From an uncultured Anaerotruncus sp. (GTDB lineage Bacteria > Bacillota > Clostridia > Oscillospirales > CAG-272): DNA of 31,154 nt. This document shows positions 13,373 to 21,929 of the stretch, piece after piece. Made by a program: the position numbers and the translations under genes. Below the pieces are notes generated by a model. That model had not been told where the DNA came from, did not search any database, and saw only the letters and a list, made by a program, of their open reading frames with translations. Positions within the stretch are counted from its first letter, which is position 1. Each line of letters begins with the position of its first letter. Location of the stretch: positions 1-31,154 of the forward strand of contig CAJLZE010000022.1 in NCBI GenBank assembly GCA_905210995.1, given 5' to 3'.

Positions 13373-15907
13373 ATGAAAACACTTCTCGCCGTAGACGGCA
13401 ACAGCATTCTCAACCGCGCTTTTTACGGTATAAGACCGCTCACGACGCGCGACGGTTTTCCCACCAACGCGCTTTACGGCATGGCAAATATGCTGATGCG
13501 TCAGCTCTCCGACCTTTCCCCCGACAGATGCGCCGTGGCGTTCGACCTCAAGGCACCGACATTCCGTCACAAGAAATACGACGGCTATAAAGCCGGAAGA
13601 AAGCCTATGCCCGAAGAACTTGCAAAACAGCTGCCCGTCGCGCACGAGCTCTGCCGTGCACTCGGCTTCAGCGTGATAGAGACAGAGGGCTATGAGGCAG
13701 ACGACATTCTCGGCACACTTTCCGCAATGGGTGAGGCTGACGGAGATACACGCGTCTTTATTTTCACGGGAGACCGCGATTCGCTTCAACTCATAAGCGG
13801 CAAAACATCGGTCGTGCTTGCTACGAACAAGGAAAATATACTTTTTGACGAGGCAAGATTTCTTGCAGAATACGGAGTACCGTCAAGTGTTTTTGTTGAC
13901 GTTAAAGCGATAATGGGCGATTCGTCCGATAACATACCCGGCGTTCCCGGCATCGGCGAAAAGGGTGCTGTCAAGCTGATAGCACAGTTCGGCTCTCTCG
14001 ACGGTGTTTACGGCGGGTATTCAACTGCCGGCAGCGGAGTTACCCCGTCGGTCGCGGCAAAGCTTGAAGCCGGAAGAGATTCGGCATACCTCTCGCTTGA
14101 ACTTGCGCGCATCTGCCGCAATGTTCCGGGACTTCCGGCGCTCGACGAGCTCGACGGCGGCAAACCGCACGCAGAAGAAATACGCGCACTCCTCACCAGT
14201 CTTGAGTTCACCAAACTTCTCGCGCGTCTCGACATTCCGGAGGCAACTCCCGCTTCCATACCGAAATGTGATGCTCCTCAAGCCGTCTCGGGCAGCCGCG
14301 ATGACTTTTTTGAGACTCTGCGCTCATCCGATAAAAAGGCAGTGGCACTTTCGTTTGACGGCACCGACTTCCGCACATTTGACGGGACACTTCTCTGCAC
14401 CGTCCCCGCAGACAGCGAAACAGCAGCCGCCGCAAACGCCGCGCGCGGATATATCTGCTACGATTGCAAATCAATATACGAGCGACTTGACCGCATCTCG
14501 GACCCGAACACCAATAACTCGCGCGGTGCGGGATTCGACGTAATGCTTGCGGCATACGTGCTGGATCCACAGGGCAATTTTGACCTTCAGTCACTCGCTG
14601 CGCAGTATCTCGGTGACAACACGACCGGCAGCGACGTCGAGCTCGCCTTCCGCATGAAACCCGTTCTTGAGGAAAAGCTGCGCGCGTCGGATTCCGAGAG
14701 GCTGTTTTCCGGCATCGAAATGCCGCTTGCCGCGGTGCTCGCCGACATGGAGGAAGCGGGCTTTCTCATCGACCGCGCGGGGATCGCCGGATACGGTGAC
14801 CTGATCTCCGAAAAATCGACCGCACTTGCAGCGGAAATTTGCGATGAAGCCGGCGTTGAATTCAATATAAACTCGCCAAAGCAACTCGGAGAGGTGCTTT
14901 TCGAACGCCTCTCACTGCCATACGGAAAGAAAACCAAAACCGGCTATTCCACAAATGCGGATATACTCGAAAAACTCGCCCCCGACTACAAGATCGTGCG
15001 CGACGTGCTCGAATACCGCAAGCTGACCAAGCTTTACAGCACTTATGTCGTCGGTCTCCTCAAGGTGGCTGATGAAAACGGCCGCATACACACCCAGTTC
15101 AAGCAGACCGGAACGGCAACGGGCAGACTTTCCTCCGCCGAGCCGAACCTTCAGAATATCCCGATACGCACCGATGAAGGGCGTGAGCTGCGCAAATACT
15201 TCATTGCCGCACCGGGGCGCGTGCTGATCGACGCCGACTATTCGCAGATCGAGCTGCGCCTGCTCGCGCACATATCCGGCGACGCCGCAATGATCTCGGC
15301 ATTCACGCACGGAGCCGACATTCACACCTCGACCGCAGCAGCGGTCTTCGGTGTCGCCCCCGAGGATGTAACGCCGAAGCTGCGCAAGCGTGCAAAAGCT
15401 GTCAACTTCGGCATCGTCTACGGCATCGGAGATTTCTCCCTTGCGGGAGACCTGGGCATACCTGTCAAACAGGCGCGCGCATATATCCAGAGCTACCTTG
15501 CATCATATCCGGATGTTGCCGCATATCTTAAGGACATAGTTGCCGAGGCTCACGCCAAGGGATACGTTACAACGCTGTTCGGCAGACGCAGATATATACC
15601 TGAGATCTCCGGGCACAACGCCATGCAGCGCAAATTCGGTGAGCGTGTGGCAATGAACAGCCCGATACAGGGCAGCGCTGCCGACATAGTGAAGATCGCT
15701 ATGCTCGGAGTCAGCCGCCGCCTAGCCGCCGAGGAGCTTGATGCAAAGCTGATACTTCAGGTACACGACGAGCTTATCGTCGAGGCGTCAAAAAAGGATG
15801 CCGACAGAGCCGCTGCGATCCTTCGGGAAGAAATGGAGGGCGCCGTAAAGCTCTCGGTGCCGCTCACGGTCGATCTCAGCATCGGCGAGAGATGGTACGG
15901 AATGTAA
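13373..15907 (+). CDS. polA: DNA polymerase I
   Basis: 844-residue DNA polymerase I for Okazaki fragment processing and repair synthesis. Residues 1 to about 285 are the 5'-3' flap exonuclease: VDGNSILNRAFYG, YKAGRKPMPEEL, EGYEADDILG, TGDRDSLQL and GDSSDNIPGVPGIGEKG. The middle (about 300-440) is a reduced 3'-5' exonuclease domain without the DxE and second DEDD motifs, so proofreading is probably absent, as in many Bacillota enzymes. The polymerase domain has motif A DADYSQIELR (Asp622), motif B Arg671-x3-Lys675-x3-Phe679-x3-Tyr683-Gly, and motif C HDE (798-800). GGGGGT precedes the ATG. Monocistronic; ends at a convergent hairpin. Confidence 0.98.
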   Translation: MKTLLAVDGNSILNRAFYGIRPLTTRDGFPTNALYGMANMLMRQLSDLSPDRCAVAFDLKAPTFRHKKYDGYKAGRKPMPEELAKQLPVAHELCRALGFSVIETEGYEADDILGTLSAMGEADGDTRVFIFTGDRDSLQLISGKTSVVLATNKENILFDEARFLAEYGVPSSVFVDVKAIMGDSSDNIPGVPGIGEKGAVKLIAQFGSLDGVYGGYSTAGSGVTPSVAAKLEAGRDSAYLSLELARICRNVPGLPALDELDGGKPHAEEIRALLTSLEFTKLLARLDIPEATPASIPKCDAPQAVSGSRDDFFETLRSSDKKAVALSFDGTDFRTFDGTLLCTVPADSETAAAANAARGYICYDCKSIYERLDRISDPNTNNSRGAGFDVMLAAYVLDPQGNFDLQSLAAQYLGDNTTGSDVELAFRMKPVLEEKLRASDSERLFSGIEMPLAAVLADMEEAGFLIDRAGIAGYGDLISEKSTALAAEICDEAGVEFNINSPKQLGEVLFERLSLPYGKKTKTGYSTNADILEKLAPDYKIVRDVLEYRKLTKLYSTYVVGLLKVADENGRIHTQFKQTGTATGRLSSAEPNLQNIPIRTDEGRELRKYFIAAPGRVLIDADYSQIELRLLAHISGDAAMISAFTHGADIHTSTAAAVFGVAPEDVTPKLRKRAKAVNFGIVYGIGDFSLAGDLGIPVKQARAYIQSYLASYPDVAAYLKDIVAEAHAKGYVTTLFGRRRYIPEISGHNAMQRKFGERVAMNSPIQGSAADIVKIAMLGVSRRLAAEELDAKLILQVHDELIVEASKKDADRAAAILREEMEGAVKLSVPLTVDLSIGERWYGM

Positions 15908-15921
15908 ATGTAATAGAATCA

Positions 15922-15952
15922 GGGGCTGCCGCATTTAAGATGCGGCAGCCCC
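15922..15952. terminator. Convergent hairpin between polA and the M29 aminopeptidase
   Basis: Perfect 13-bp GC-rich stem (15922-15934 with 15940-15952), loop TTAAG. The T tract is weak on both strands (TTGCATAT on plus, TGATTCTATTACA on minus), so termination efficiency is uncertain; placement between converging genes supports the call. Confidence 0.7.
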
Positions 15953-15959
15953 TTGCATA

Positions 15960-17186
15960 TCAGAACGCCCAGTTGCCGTTTTTGAATATCGGCACCTTGC
16001 GTCCGTCGCGCGTGAGAGCAGTGATATCAAGATCGGGAGAGCCGATCATGAAGTCAACGTGTATCATCGAATCGTTAATGCCCTTGGCACGGCACTCTTC
16101 GATGGTGTATTTATGATAATCTCTTACGCAGTCAACAAATCCCATGCCGAGAGCAAGGTGGCAGCAGGCATTTTCATCAAACAGTGTGTTGTAAAAGACA
16201 AGACCGGAGTTCTGAATGGGCGAATCATAAGGCACGAGTGCACACTCACCGAGATATGCGGCGCCCTCGTCCATTGCGATCATATGACGAAGCAGTTCTT
16301 CGTTCTTTTCGGCGTGTACCTCGACTGCCTTGCCGTTTTCAAAGCGTATCGAGAAATTTTCAATGAGCTGTCCCTGATAGGAGAGCGGGCGTGTCGCAAC
16401 GACGGTTCCCTCCGCCTTGCCGCGCATCGGAGAGGTAAATACCTCCTCCGTCGGCATATTCGGATTATAATAAACTCCCTCAAGAGAAGTCTCTCCGCCA
16501 CCGAGAAAATCAACATCAGGAATGAGCCCCACACGGAGGTCGGTCCCGTTCGACGAATGATATATAAGCTCCTCGATGCCGAGATCGTTAAGATACTTGC
16601 TTCTTTCGGCAAGGTCGGCATTGTGCGTCTTCCAGTCTGCGATCGGATCTTCGCCGTCGGCGCGTGCGGTATAGAGTATCGCTTCCCAAAGTTTTTCGAC
16701 CGCACGGTTGCGCGAGAGCTCCGGGAACATCTTCTTTGCCCACTTTTCGCCCGGTACGGCGGCAATTACCCACTGATATCTGTTTTCCATCTTATCGCGG
16801 TATGGCTTTATAAAGGGATATCTTGCCTGTCTCGCCTTTGCCATCTTCTGCTGATTCACCCCAGCAAGTCCGTCCGGATCGTCGGACTCAAGGTATATCA
16901 TTGCCGGCAGTGCCTCAACACGGTGTTCAAGGCGTTCGAGCTCCCATTTTTCAATGGCAGAGAGCGTTTTGAGCGAACGATAGCGGTAATCGATCTTTTC
17001 GAGCGGCTGATAGCTCCACTCCACAATGACCTTCTTCGCACCCGCGCGGTAGCATTCCTCCGCCACCATACGCACAAATTCCGCAACCTCGACCGAGGCA
17101 TGGATCATCACTTCCTGACCCTTCTGCACGTTCGCGCCTGTTACGGCAATGAGCTGTGCATACTTTTTCATTACGGTTTTTTTCAT
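15960..17186 (-). CDS. M29-family metallo-aminopeptidase
   Basis: 408-residue cytoplasmic aminopeptidase of the thermophilic (M29, AmpS/PepS-type) family, which removes N-terminal residues using two metals. The metal-binding C-terminal half shows the expected Glu and His set: PTEEVFTSPMRGKAEG, YLGECALVPYDS, ENACCHLALG and the final HVDFMIGS with the His-x-Asp pair. The N-terminal half holds TGANVQKGQEV and GAKKVIVEWS. The ATG at 17186 (MKKTVMKKYAQLI) is chosen: GAAAGG sits about 9 bases upstream, whereas the TTG six bases earlier would be too close. It lies 93 bases after the UPF0210 gene on the same strand. Confidence 0.92.
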   Translation of the reverse strand: MKKTVMKKYAQLIAVTGANVQKGQEVMIHASVEVAEFVRMVAEECYRAGAKKVIVEWSYQPLEKIDYRYRSLKTLSAIEKWELERLEHRVEALPAMIYLESDDPDGLAGVNQQKMAKARQARYPFIKPYRDKMENRYQWVIAAVPGEKWAKKMFPELSRNRAVEKLWEAILYTARADGEDPIADWKTHNADLAERSKYLNDLGIEELIYHSSNGTDLRVGLIPDVDFLGGGETSLEGVYYNPNMPTEEVFTSPMRGKAEGTVVATRPLSYQGQLIENFSIRFENGKAVEVHAEKNEELLRHMIAMDEGAAYLGECALVPYDSPIQNSGLVFYNTLFDENACCHLALGMGFVDCVRDYHKYTIEECRAKGINDSMIHVDFMIGSPDLDITALTRDGRKVPIFKNGNWAF

Positions 17187-17279
17187 AAACAACTGCCTTT
17201 CACGGCGTTTTGCGCCGAATAATTGATTTCATCGGTTATTATATAAAGTAGTGAGACAACAATCTCAAGCAGCAGACTA

Positions 17280-18638
17280 TCAGTTTTTAAGGCTGTGTAT
17301 CGGCGCGGGGATCCTTCCGCCGCGTGCAATAAATTTTGCCGGTGAGCGGTCGTTTACGGGCATTACGGGCGCCGTTCCGAGCAGACCGCCGAAGGAGACC
17401 TCGTCACCCACCTTCTTTCCTACCGCGGGGATGACCCTGACCGCAGTGGTTTTTGTATTTGCAACGCCGATAGATATCTCGTCGGCAATGATCCCGCAGA
17501 TAACATCCGCACTCGTGTCGCCCGGAACAGCTATCATGTCAAGACCTACCGAGCAAACGGCGGTCATGGCTTCGAGCTTTTCAAGGCTCAGAGCACCCGA
17601 ACGCGCCGCCGCTATCATCCCCGCATCCTCTGAAACGGGAATAAACGCACCGGAGAGTCCGCCTACATGCGATGATGCCATAACGCCGCCCTTCTTCACC
17701 GCATCGTTGAGAAGCGCAAGCGCTGCGGTAGTACCCGGGCCTCCGCACTGTTCGAGCCCCATTTCCTCAAGTATATACGCAACGGAGTCACCAACAGCCG
17801 GCGTAGGAGCCAGCGACAGGTCAACTATTCCGAACGGCACATCAAGTCTTTTCGACGCCTCGGCCGCCACGAGCTGCCCCACGCGCGTTATTTTGAACGC
17901 GGTGCGTTTCACCGTCTCGGCAAGCGTCGAAAGGTCACAGTCGCCCGCGCGGGCTATCGCAGATGCAACAGCACCGGGACCGGATACACCTACATTTATC
18001 ACAGCCTCGGGCTCGCTGACACCGTGAAACGCACCTGCCATAAAGGGGTTGTCCTCGGGCACATTGGCAAACACGACCAGTTTGGCACAGCCTATCGAGT
18101 CGCGATCGGCGGTAAGTTCAGCTGTTTTTTTGATTATTTCGCCCGTTTTGCGCACGGCTTCCATATTGATGCCGGCTTTGGTGGAGGCAACATTCACCGA
18201 CGAGCAGACCTTGCCCGTCTCCGAAAGCGCATAAGGTATCGACTCGATAAGCCGTCTTTCGCCCTCGGTGCTTCCCTTCTGCACCAGCGCACCGTAGCCT
18301 CCGATAAAGTTTATGCCGAGCGCGTCGGCGGCACGGTCAAGCGTTTTTGCGATCTTTACATAATCCTCTGACGAAAAACGTCCGCCGAGAAGAGATATTG
18401 GCGTGACCGAAACACGGCGGTTGACTATCGGAATGCCGTATTCCTTTTCAATATCGTCTCCGACGCGGCAGAGCCTGCCCGCACGCGTAGTGATCTTGTC
18501 ATACACGCGCTCACAGACACGGTCAATATCGTCTCCGGCGCAGTCGATGAGGGATATCCCCATAGTTATGGTCCTGATATCGAGGTTCTCCTCGTGTATC
18601 ATGTTTATAGTTTCAATGATATCGGTTACGTTCAGCAT
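17280..18638 (-). CDS. UPF0210/PFL-family protein (DUF711)
   Basis: 452-residue protein of the conserved UPF0210 (DUF711, 'PFL family') group, whose biochemical role is not established. Recognition rests on the N-terminus (DIIETINMIHEENLDIRTITMGISLIDC), VTPISLL, the glycine-rich INFIGGYGALVQKG, SVNVASTKAGINMEA, GVSGPGAVASAI, DLSLAPTPAVGDSVAYILEEMG and GGLSGAFIPVSEDAGM. Full length for the family. CGGAG lies about 8 bases before the ATG. It follows the single-ACT gene after only 18 bases; these two genes are widely found as a pair in Bacillota, suggesting the ACT protein regulates or partners it. Confidence 0.93.
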   Translation of the reverse strand: MLNVTDIIETINMIHEENLDIRTITMGISLIDCAGDDIDRVCERVYDKITTRAGRLCRVGDDIEKEYGIPIVNRRVSVTPISLLGGRFSSEDYVKIAKTLDRAADALGINFIGGYGALVQKGSTEGERRLIESIPYALSETGKVCSSVNVASTKAGINMEAVRKTGEIIKKTAELTADRDSIGCAKLVVFANVPEDNPFMAGAFHGVSEPEAVINVGVSGPGAVASAIARAGDCDLSTLAETVKRTAFKITRVGQLVAAEASKRLDVPFGIVDLSLAPTPAVGDSVAYILEEMGLEQCGGPGTTAALALLNDAVKKGGVMASSHVGGLSGAFIPVSEDAGMIAAARSGALSLEKLEAMTAVCSVGLDMIAVPGDTSADVICGIIADEISIGVANTKTTAVRVIPAVGKKVGDEVSFGGLLGTAPVMPVNDRSPAKFIARGGRIPAPIHSLKN

Positions 18639-18656
18639 TTTGCAAGCTCCGGAATG

Positions 18657-18926
18657 TCAGATGTGGTGCATCGTGTTGAAAATATCTTCGTGCATTGCGG
18701 ATATCTGCAATCCTGCAGAATCGCCGAGAGCTCTCATTTTATCGACAAATTCTCCGAATGGGATCTTTATGCCGTCGATATCAACAAGCATTATCATCGC
18801 AAAGTATTCACGCAGAACGCTCTGCGAGATATCAATGATATTAACGCCGTCAGCGGCGCATTCCTGCGCAACTCGTGCAATAATGCCGACGCTGTCGCGT
18901 CCGGTTACGGTAATTACAGCTTTCAT
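18657..18926 (-). CDS. ACT-domain protein (UPF0237)
   Basis: 89-residue single ACT-domain protein: MKAVITVTGRDSVGIIARVAQ, then NIIDISQSVLREYFAMIMLVD and a C-terminal helix. ACT domains bind small ligands, often amino acids; this subgroup resembles the N-terminal half of GcvR-type regulators. The start at 18926 is fixed by AAAGGA with about 9 bases of spacing; the frame stays open upstream to 18992 but that part overlaps the promoter. First gene of the ACT-UPF0210 operon. Confidence 0.9.
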   Translation of the reverse strand: MKAVITVTGRDSVGIIARVAQECAADGVNIIDISQSVLREYFAMIMLVDIDGIKIPFGEFVDKMRALGDSAGLQISAMHEDIFNTMHHI

Positions 18927-18957
18927 TTTTTTGATTCCTTTACGGTTCAGATGATTA

Positions 18958-18986
18958 ATTATATAATCAAATCTGCAAGTTGTCAA
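18958..18986 (-). promoter_or_regulatory. Consensus promoter of the ACT-UPF0210 operon
   Basis: Minus-strand TTGACA (18986-18981), exactly 17 bases, TATAAT (18963-18958): both hexamers match the sigma-A consensus fully. About 31 bases from -10 to the ATG. Confidence 0.85.
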
Positions 18987-19035
18987 GGTCATTTCTGCAA
19001 AGCGCGATAAATTTCATTTTTTATTGCAATAAATA

Positions 19036-19064
19036 TTGCAAAAGCGTTTTCCGTATGATATAAT
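19036..19064 (+). promoter_or_regulatory. Promoter of the tandem-ACT gene
   Basis: TTGCAA (19036-19041), 17 bases, TATAAT (19059-19064). It lies back to back with the ACT-UPF0210 promoter, about 50 bases apart. The leader of about 75 bases holds no feature I can name beyond the GGAAAGG ribosome binding site. Confidence 0.75.
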
Positions 19065-19142
19065 AAAATGAAAATGAGGTCAAATACGCAAAATGTCTGT
19101 CGGAGCATAAGCATTTCTCCGACGTGACGGAAAGGCAGAGAA

Positions 19143-19556
19143 ATGTCGGTCAAACAGTTATCAGTATTCATCGAAAACCGCCGCGGTACGCTTCTTGAGA
19201 TCACAGAGGTACTCGCAGACCAAAAAATAGACATACGGGCGCTCTCACTCACCGAGACCCCCGAATACGGTATCCTGCGCCTTATCGTAAGCGACACGGA
19301 GCGGGCGTTCACCGCTATACGCTCGACCGGCAAAACGGTATCGGCAAACGACGTGCTCTGCATTGAGATCCCCGATGATCCGGGCGGACTCATGAAAGCA
19401 CTTTGCGTACTCAACAACAACAATATCAACGTTGAGTATATGTACACATTTGTCGGCTGTGGCGATTCCAGAGCAAATGTCGCCATTCGCGTTGCCGACA
19501 ACGACCGTGCGGCATCGCTTCTCGCCGACGCGGGCTACACGCTAGTCTCGGACTGA
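19143..19556 (+). CDS. Tandem ACT-domain protein
   Basis: 137 residues forming two ACT domains: about 4-66 (KQLSVFIENRRGTLLEITEVL, then YGILRLIVSD) and 70-137 (VLCIEIPDDPGGLMKALCVL, NNNINVEYMYTF, VAIRVADNDRAASLL). The Asn/Gly/Asp-rich turns at the start of each domain are the usual amino-acid binding positions. No catalytic or DNA-binding part is attached, so it probably acts as a ligand-sensing partner. Similar proteins often sit beside phenylacetate-CoA ligase genes, but none is here. It stands alone with its own promoter and terminator, divergent from the single-ACT operon. Confidence 0.9.
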   Translation: MSVKQLSVFIENRRGTLLEITEVLADQKIDIRALSLTETPEYGILRLIVSDTERAFTAIRSTGKTVSANDVLCIEIPDDPGGLMKALCVLNNNNINVEYMYTFVGCGDSRANVAIRVADNDRAASLLADAGYTLVSD

Positions 19557-19583
19557 TTTTGTCCGTAAAAATTATAAAGTACT

Positions 19584-19614
19584 GCGGCTGACACGCTTTA
19601 AGCGCGTCAGCCGC
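19584..19614. terminator. Terminator between tandem-ACT and EEP genes
   Basis: 9-bp stem of GCGGCTGAC with GTCAGCCGC, one A-C mismatch, then four more pairs closing a TTA loop. Followed by GTTTCTTC on plus and by a T-rich stretch (ACTTTATAATTTTT) on minus, so it can serve both converging genes. Confidence 0.8.
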
Positions 19615-19627
19615 GTTTCTTCACGTC

Positions 19628-20482
19628 TCAGATGCTCACATCGGCATAGACCATGCAATGATCCGAGGCTTCAAGCACTTCGCGCCGCGTTTCAATGCTG
19701 TGCACCCATACATCGACACCTGTGGACACAAAAATATGGTCTATCGGCGTGCGTTTGTTGTCCGGCAGCGCGCCTATGACAGCGTGATATGTGAACTGTC
19801 CGAGGGACGCGCCGACCTTTGCGACATATTTTGAATTTCGCATTCCGCTTTCTGTTATAACACGGTAAAACTCCTCTTCTTCGCCGCCGTTGAAATCACC
19901 GGTAAAGAAGAAAGGGATATCACCGTATTTTTCGTTTATCGCGCGCTTTTCCTCAAGCATCTGCCGTGCGTTGTCGGCACGCCACACCGCCCCGTCGACT
20001 CTGTCACTCATTCCGTCAAGACCATAGGATCTGAGTATCAGCGCCGCGTGCGTATTTATATGGCCTATAAGTCTGCCGCTCGTTTTATCGCGCAGCACCG
20101 CTGCCGTCATGCCCTTTGTCTGCGTGTATGTCGAGGTATACATGAGAAACAACGACTCGACCTCTTCAAAACGGTCGGCGCGGTATGCTATCGGAAAATA
20201 ATTGAGTGTGGGATACTTTTTTGAAAGTGAGCGCAGCTCACTTTCACGCCGATGTTCGGGATCCGGCTGTGCCGTCACGAACTTATACCCCATAGCCTCA
20301 AATTTCGGAATAAAGCTATCGCGGTAAAACCTGCTTATTTCCTGAAATCCGATGATATCCGGCTGATAGTATGCAAGATTCTCAAGTATCTTGCTTTCGC
20401 GTTCTGGTGCTGTCGCATCAAAAAGAAGATTCGCCGTCATTACCCGCAGGTCGGCTTTTTCGAACTTCGGAAGGTGCTGCAT
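19628..20482 (-). CDS. Endonuclease/exonuclease/phosphatase (EEP) family hydrolase
   Basis: 284-residue metal-dependent phosphoesterase of the DNase I/AP endonuclease fold. All signature positions are present: Asn18 (MTANLLFD), Glu48 (IIGFQEIS), His144 (HINTHAA), Asp196 and Asn198 (TGDFNGG), Asp248 (PIDHIFVS) and the final SDHCMVYADV (Asp274, His275). There is no signal peptide, so it acts in the cytoplasm. Members cut DNA or hydrolyse phosphodiesters in lipids and inositol phosphates; nothing here decides the substrate. It lies 23 bases after the class II aldolase and shares its promoter. Confidence 0.88.
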   Translation of the reverse strand: MQHLPKFEKADLRVMTANLLFDATAPERESKILENLAYYQPDIIGFQEISRFYRDSFIPKFEAMGYKFVTAQPDPEHRRESELRSLSKKYPTLNYFPIAYRADRFEEVESLFLMYTSTYTQTKGMTAAVLRDKTSGRLIGHINTHAALILRSYGLDGMSDRVDGAVWRADNARQMLEEKRAINEKYGDIPFFFTGDFNGGEEEEFYRVITESGMRNSKYVAKVGASLGQFTYHAVIGALPDNKRTPIDHIFVSTGVDVWVHSIETRREVLEASDHCMVYADVSI

Positions 20483-20505
20483 GACATTTCCTTTCTTGAT
20501 AGAGA

Positions 20506-21789
20506 TCAGAGATTGAAGGCAACTTCTATTTCCTTTATTTCTGCTTCGCTTATCGGAACGATGGTTCCCTTCATTGCCGCGATATCGCAGAGAGACTCCG
20601 CACCGAATTCAAGGACCTCAAGGCGGTCATAGGCGTTGAGCGGAGATGTACCGGCAACGAGCACACAGTCGTTGTCGATTATTACGATAGGAGTTTTCAT
20701 GCAAATGTCGCCGATGACCTTCTCGGGCGAGTTCTCAAGCGTTCCGTAAGGAAAGCGCAGCGTGTTGCGCAGGCAGATATAGCCCTCGGGTATCATGTGT
20801 GAATTGAACTCGGCGCCGGTTACGGCAAAGCCCATAATGTAAGGGCTTCTGGCAGCGCAGAGACTGCATATCTCGGGATGCTCATCGAATATGCGCGATA
20901 CGGTCAGTGCCCATACCGATGGTTTTTTGCCCTTTTCGCACTTGTCTCCCTCAATATACACGAGTGCCTCGGGCGTGAGCAGACCGCGGTCCTCGTCGTC
21001 GGGAGTAATGAGGAACCCCTTGCCGGCACGTGCCGCATACATGCCGTTTGCAGCGGTAAAGAGTTTGTTTTTGTAGCAGCGGCGGCATTTGTCGGCTACA
21101 TCCGCTCGAAGTTCCGAATAATCGGCAGGTTCAAGCTCTGCCGCATAACTCTTTCTGTAAGCATGATCGATCTTGGCGGCAAGTTCTTCGTGAGTAAGCA
21201 CTCTTCCCTCCTTGCCGAGCATTGATGCGGCAACTCCGGTGCGCGCGGCAAAATCAAGTGCTTCAAACATCATATAGGCACGCTCAAGGCTGTCGGCGCC
21301 GAGCACAACACCGTGGTTTTCGAGCAGAACGGTATCGCAACCCTTTGTGAATTCCGACGATATGTATCCGCCGAGCTTTTGGCTGCCGGGCAGCGCGTAT
21401 TTTGCAATAGCGATCTTACCGCACAGAGCGGAAACGCCGGGCATAAGGTCCATTTCCGGCAGCCTGCGCTCAAGGCTGTACGCGACGAGTGCCGCGGGAT
21501 GCGCGTGAAGCACCGCATGCAGATCTGGACGCGAACGCAGAGTCGCAAGGTGGAAGGGGTACTCGGTGGACGGTTTATGTTTGCCGTGGACCCCCCCGTC
21601 GGGAGTGACCCACATAATATCCTCCGGCGTCAGATGAGCCTTGTCAATACCGGAAGGCGATATCCACAGGGTACCGTCCTTGTCCATTATCGACAGGTTA
21701 CCGCCCGAGGTAGTAGTGAGCTTGTTATCGTAAAGTCTCGTCATAAAAAAAGCGATCTTTTCGGCAGGTGTCATGTCAAGAAGTTTCAT
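20506..21789 (-). CDS. Double-domain class II aldolase/adducin family protein
   Basis: 427 residues made of two class II aldolase/adducin domains. Domain 1 (about 1-195) is intact: TTTSGGNLSI (25-34), ISPSGIDK (43-50), catalytic Glu76, metal ligands His95 and His97 (HAHPAA) and His159 (ENHG). Such enzymes cleave sugar phosphates such as fuculose or ribulose phosphate. Domain 2 (about 235-427) repeats the fold (KNKLFTAANGMY, FLITPDDEDRGLLTPEALVY) but HAH is Cys311-Ala-Ala and ENHG is 372-375 DNDC, so it cannot bind the metal. The ribosome binding site is GGAG with a short spacing. First gene of a two-gene unit with the EEP hydrolase; sugar substrate unknown. Confidence 0.88.
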   Translation of the reverse strand: MKLLDMTPAEKIAFFMTRLYDNKLTTTSGGNLSIMDKDGTLWISPSGIDKAHLTPEDIMWVTPDGGVHGKHKPSTEYPFHLATLRSRPDLHAVLHAHPAALVAYSLERRLPEMDLMPGVSALCGKIAIAKYALPGSQKLGGYISSEFTKGCDTVLLENHGVVLGADSLERAYMMFEALDFAARTGVAASMLGKEGRVLTHEELAAKIDHAYRKSYAAELEPADYSELRADVADKCRRCYKNKLFTAANGMYAARAGKGFLITPDDEDRGLLTPEALVYIEGDKCEKGKKPSVWALTVSRIFDEHPEICSLCAARSPYIMGFAVTGAEFNSHMIPEGYICLRNTLRFPYGTLENSPEKVIGDICMKTPIVIIDNDCVLVAGTSPLNAYDRLEVLEFGAESLCDIAAMKGTIVPISEAEIKEIEVAFNL

Positions 21790-21802
21790 CTTTTATCTCC
21801 AT

Positions 21803-21816
21803 ACCGCATCTGCGGT
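21803..21816. promoter_or_regulatory. Dyad in the aldolase leader
   Basis: ACCGCA-TC-TGCGGT, a perfect 6-bp dyad between the promoter and the ribosome binding site of the aldolase gene, next to a run of seven T on the transcript. Could be a small operator or a leader hairpin. Confidence 0.35.
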
Positions 21817-21833
21817 CAAAAAAATATAGTAAT

Positions 21834-21862
21834 ATTATACCTTCAAAGAGCCGAAACGTCAA
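21834..21862 (-). promoter_or_regulatory. Promoter of the aldolase-EEP unit
   Basis: Minus-strand TTGACG (21862-21857), 17 bases, TATAAT (21839-21834); about 44 bases to the ATG at 21789. Confidence 0.8.
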
Positions 21863-21879
21863 GTGTTTTAAAGAAAATA

Positions 21880-21925
21880 TACCCGATGTTATTTCAGGTT
21901 GCGCAACTCAAGATAACATCGGGTA
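21880..21925 (-). terminator. Terminator of ldh
   Basis: Stem of 13 perfect pairs (21880-21892 with 21913-21925) extended by a looser inner part around the self-complementary GTTGCGCAAC. On the minus strand it is followed by TATTTTCTTT, right after the ldh stop. Confidence 0.8.
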
Positions 21926-21929
21926 TGAT

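Noticed and set aside
16059..17222. 387-residue plus-strand open frame opposite the M29 aminopeptidase
   Set aside because: Cys/Arg/His-rich composition typical of a shadow frame; the opposite strand carries an intact metallopeptidase with a ribosome binding site.
17225..17275. TATAAT-like site upstream of the M29 gene with a GAGA-N6-TCTC dyad
   Set aside because: The only -35 candidates sit at non-standard spacing, so it was not listed as a promoter.
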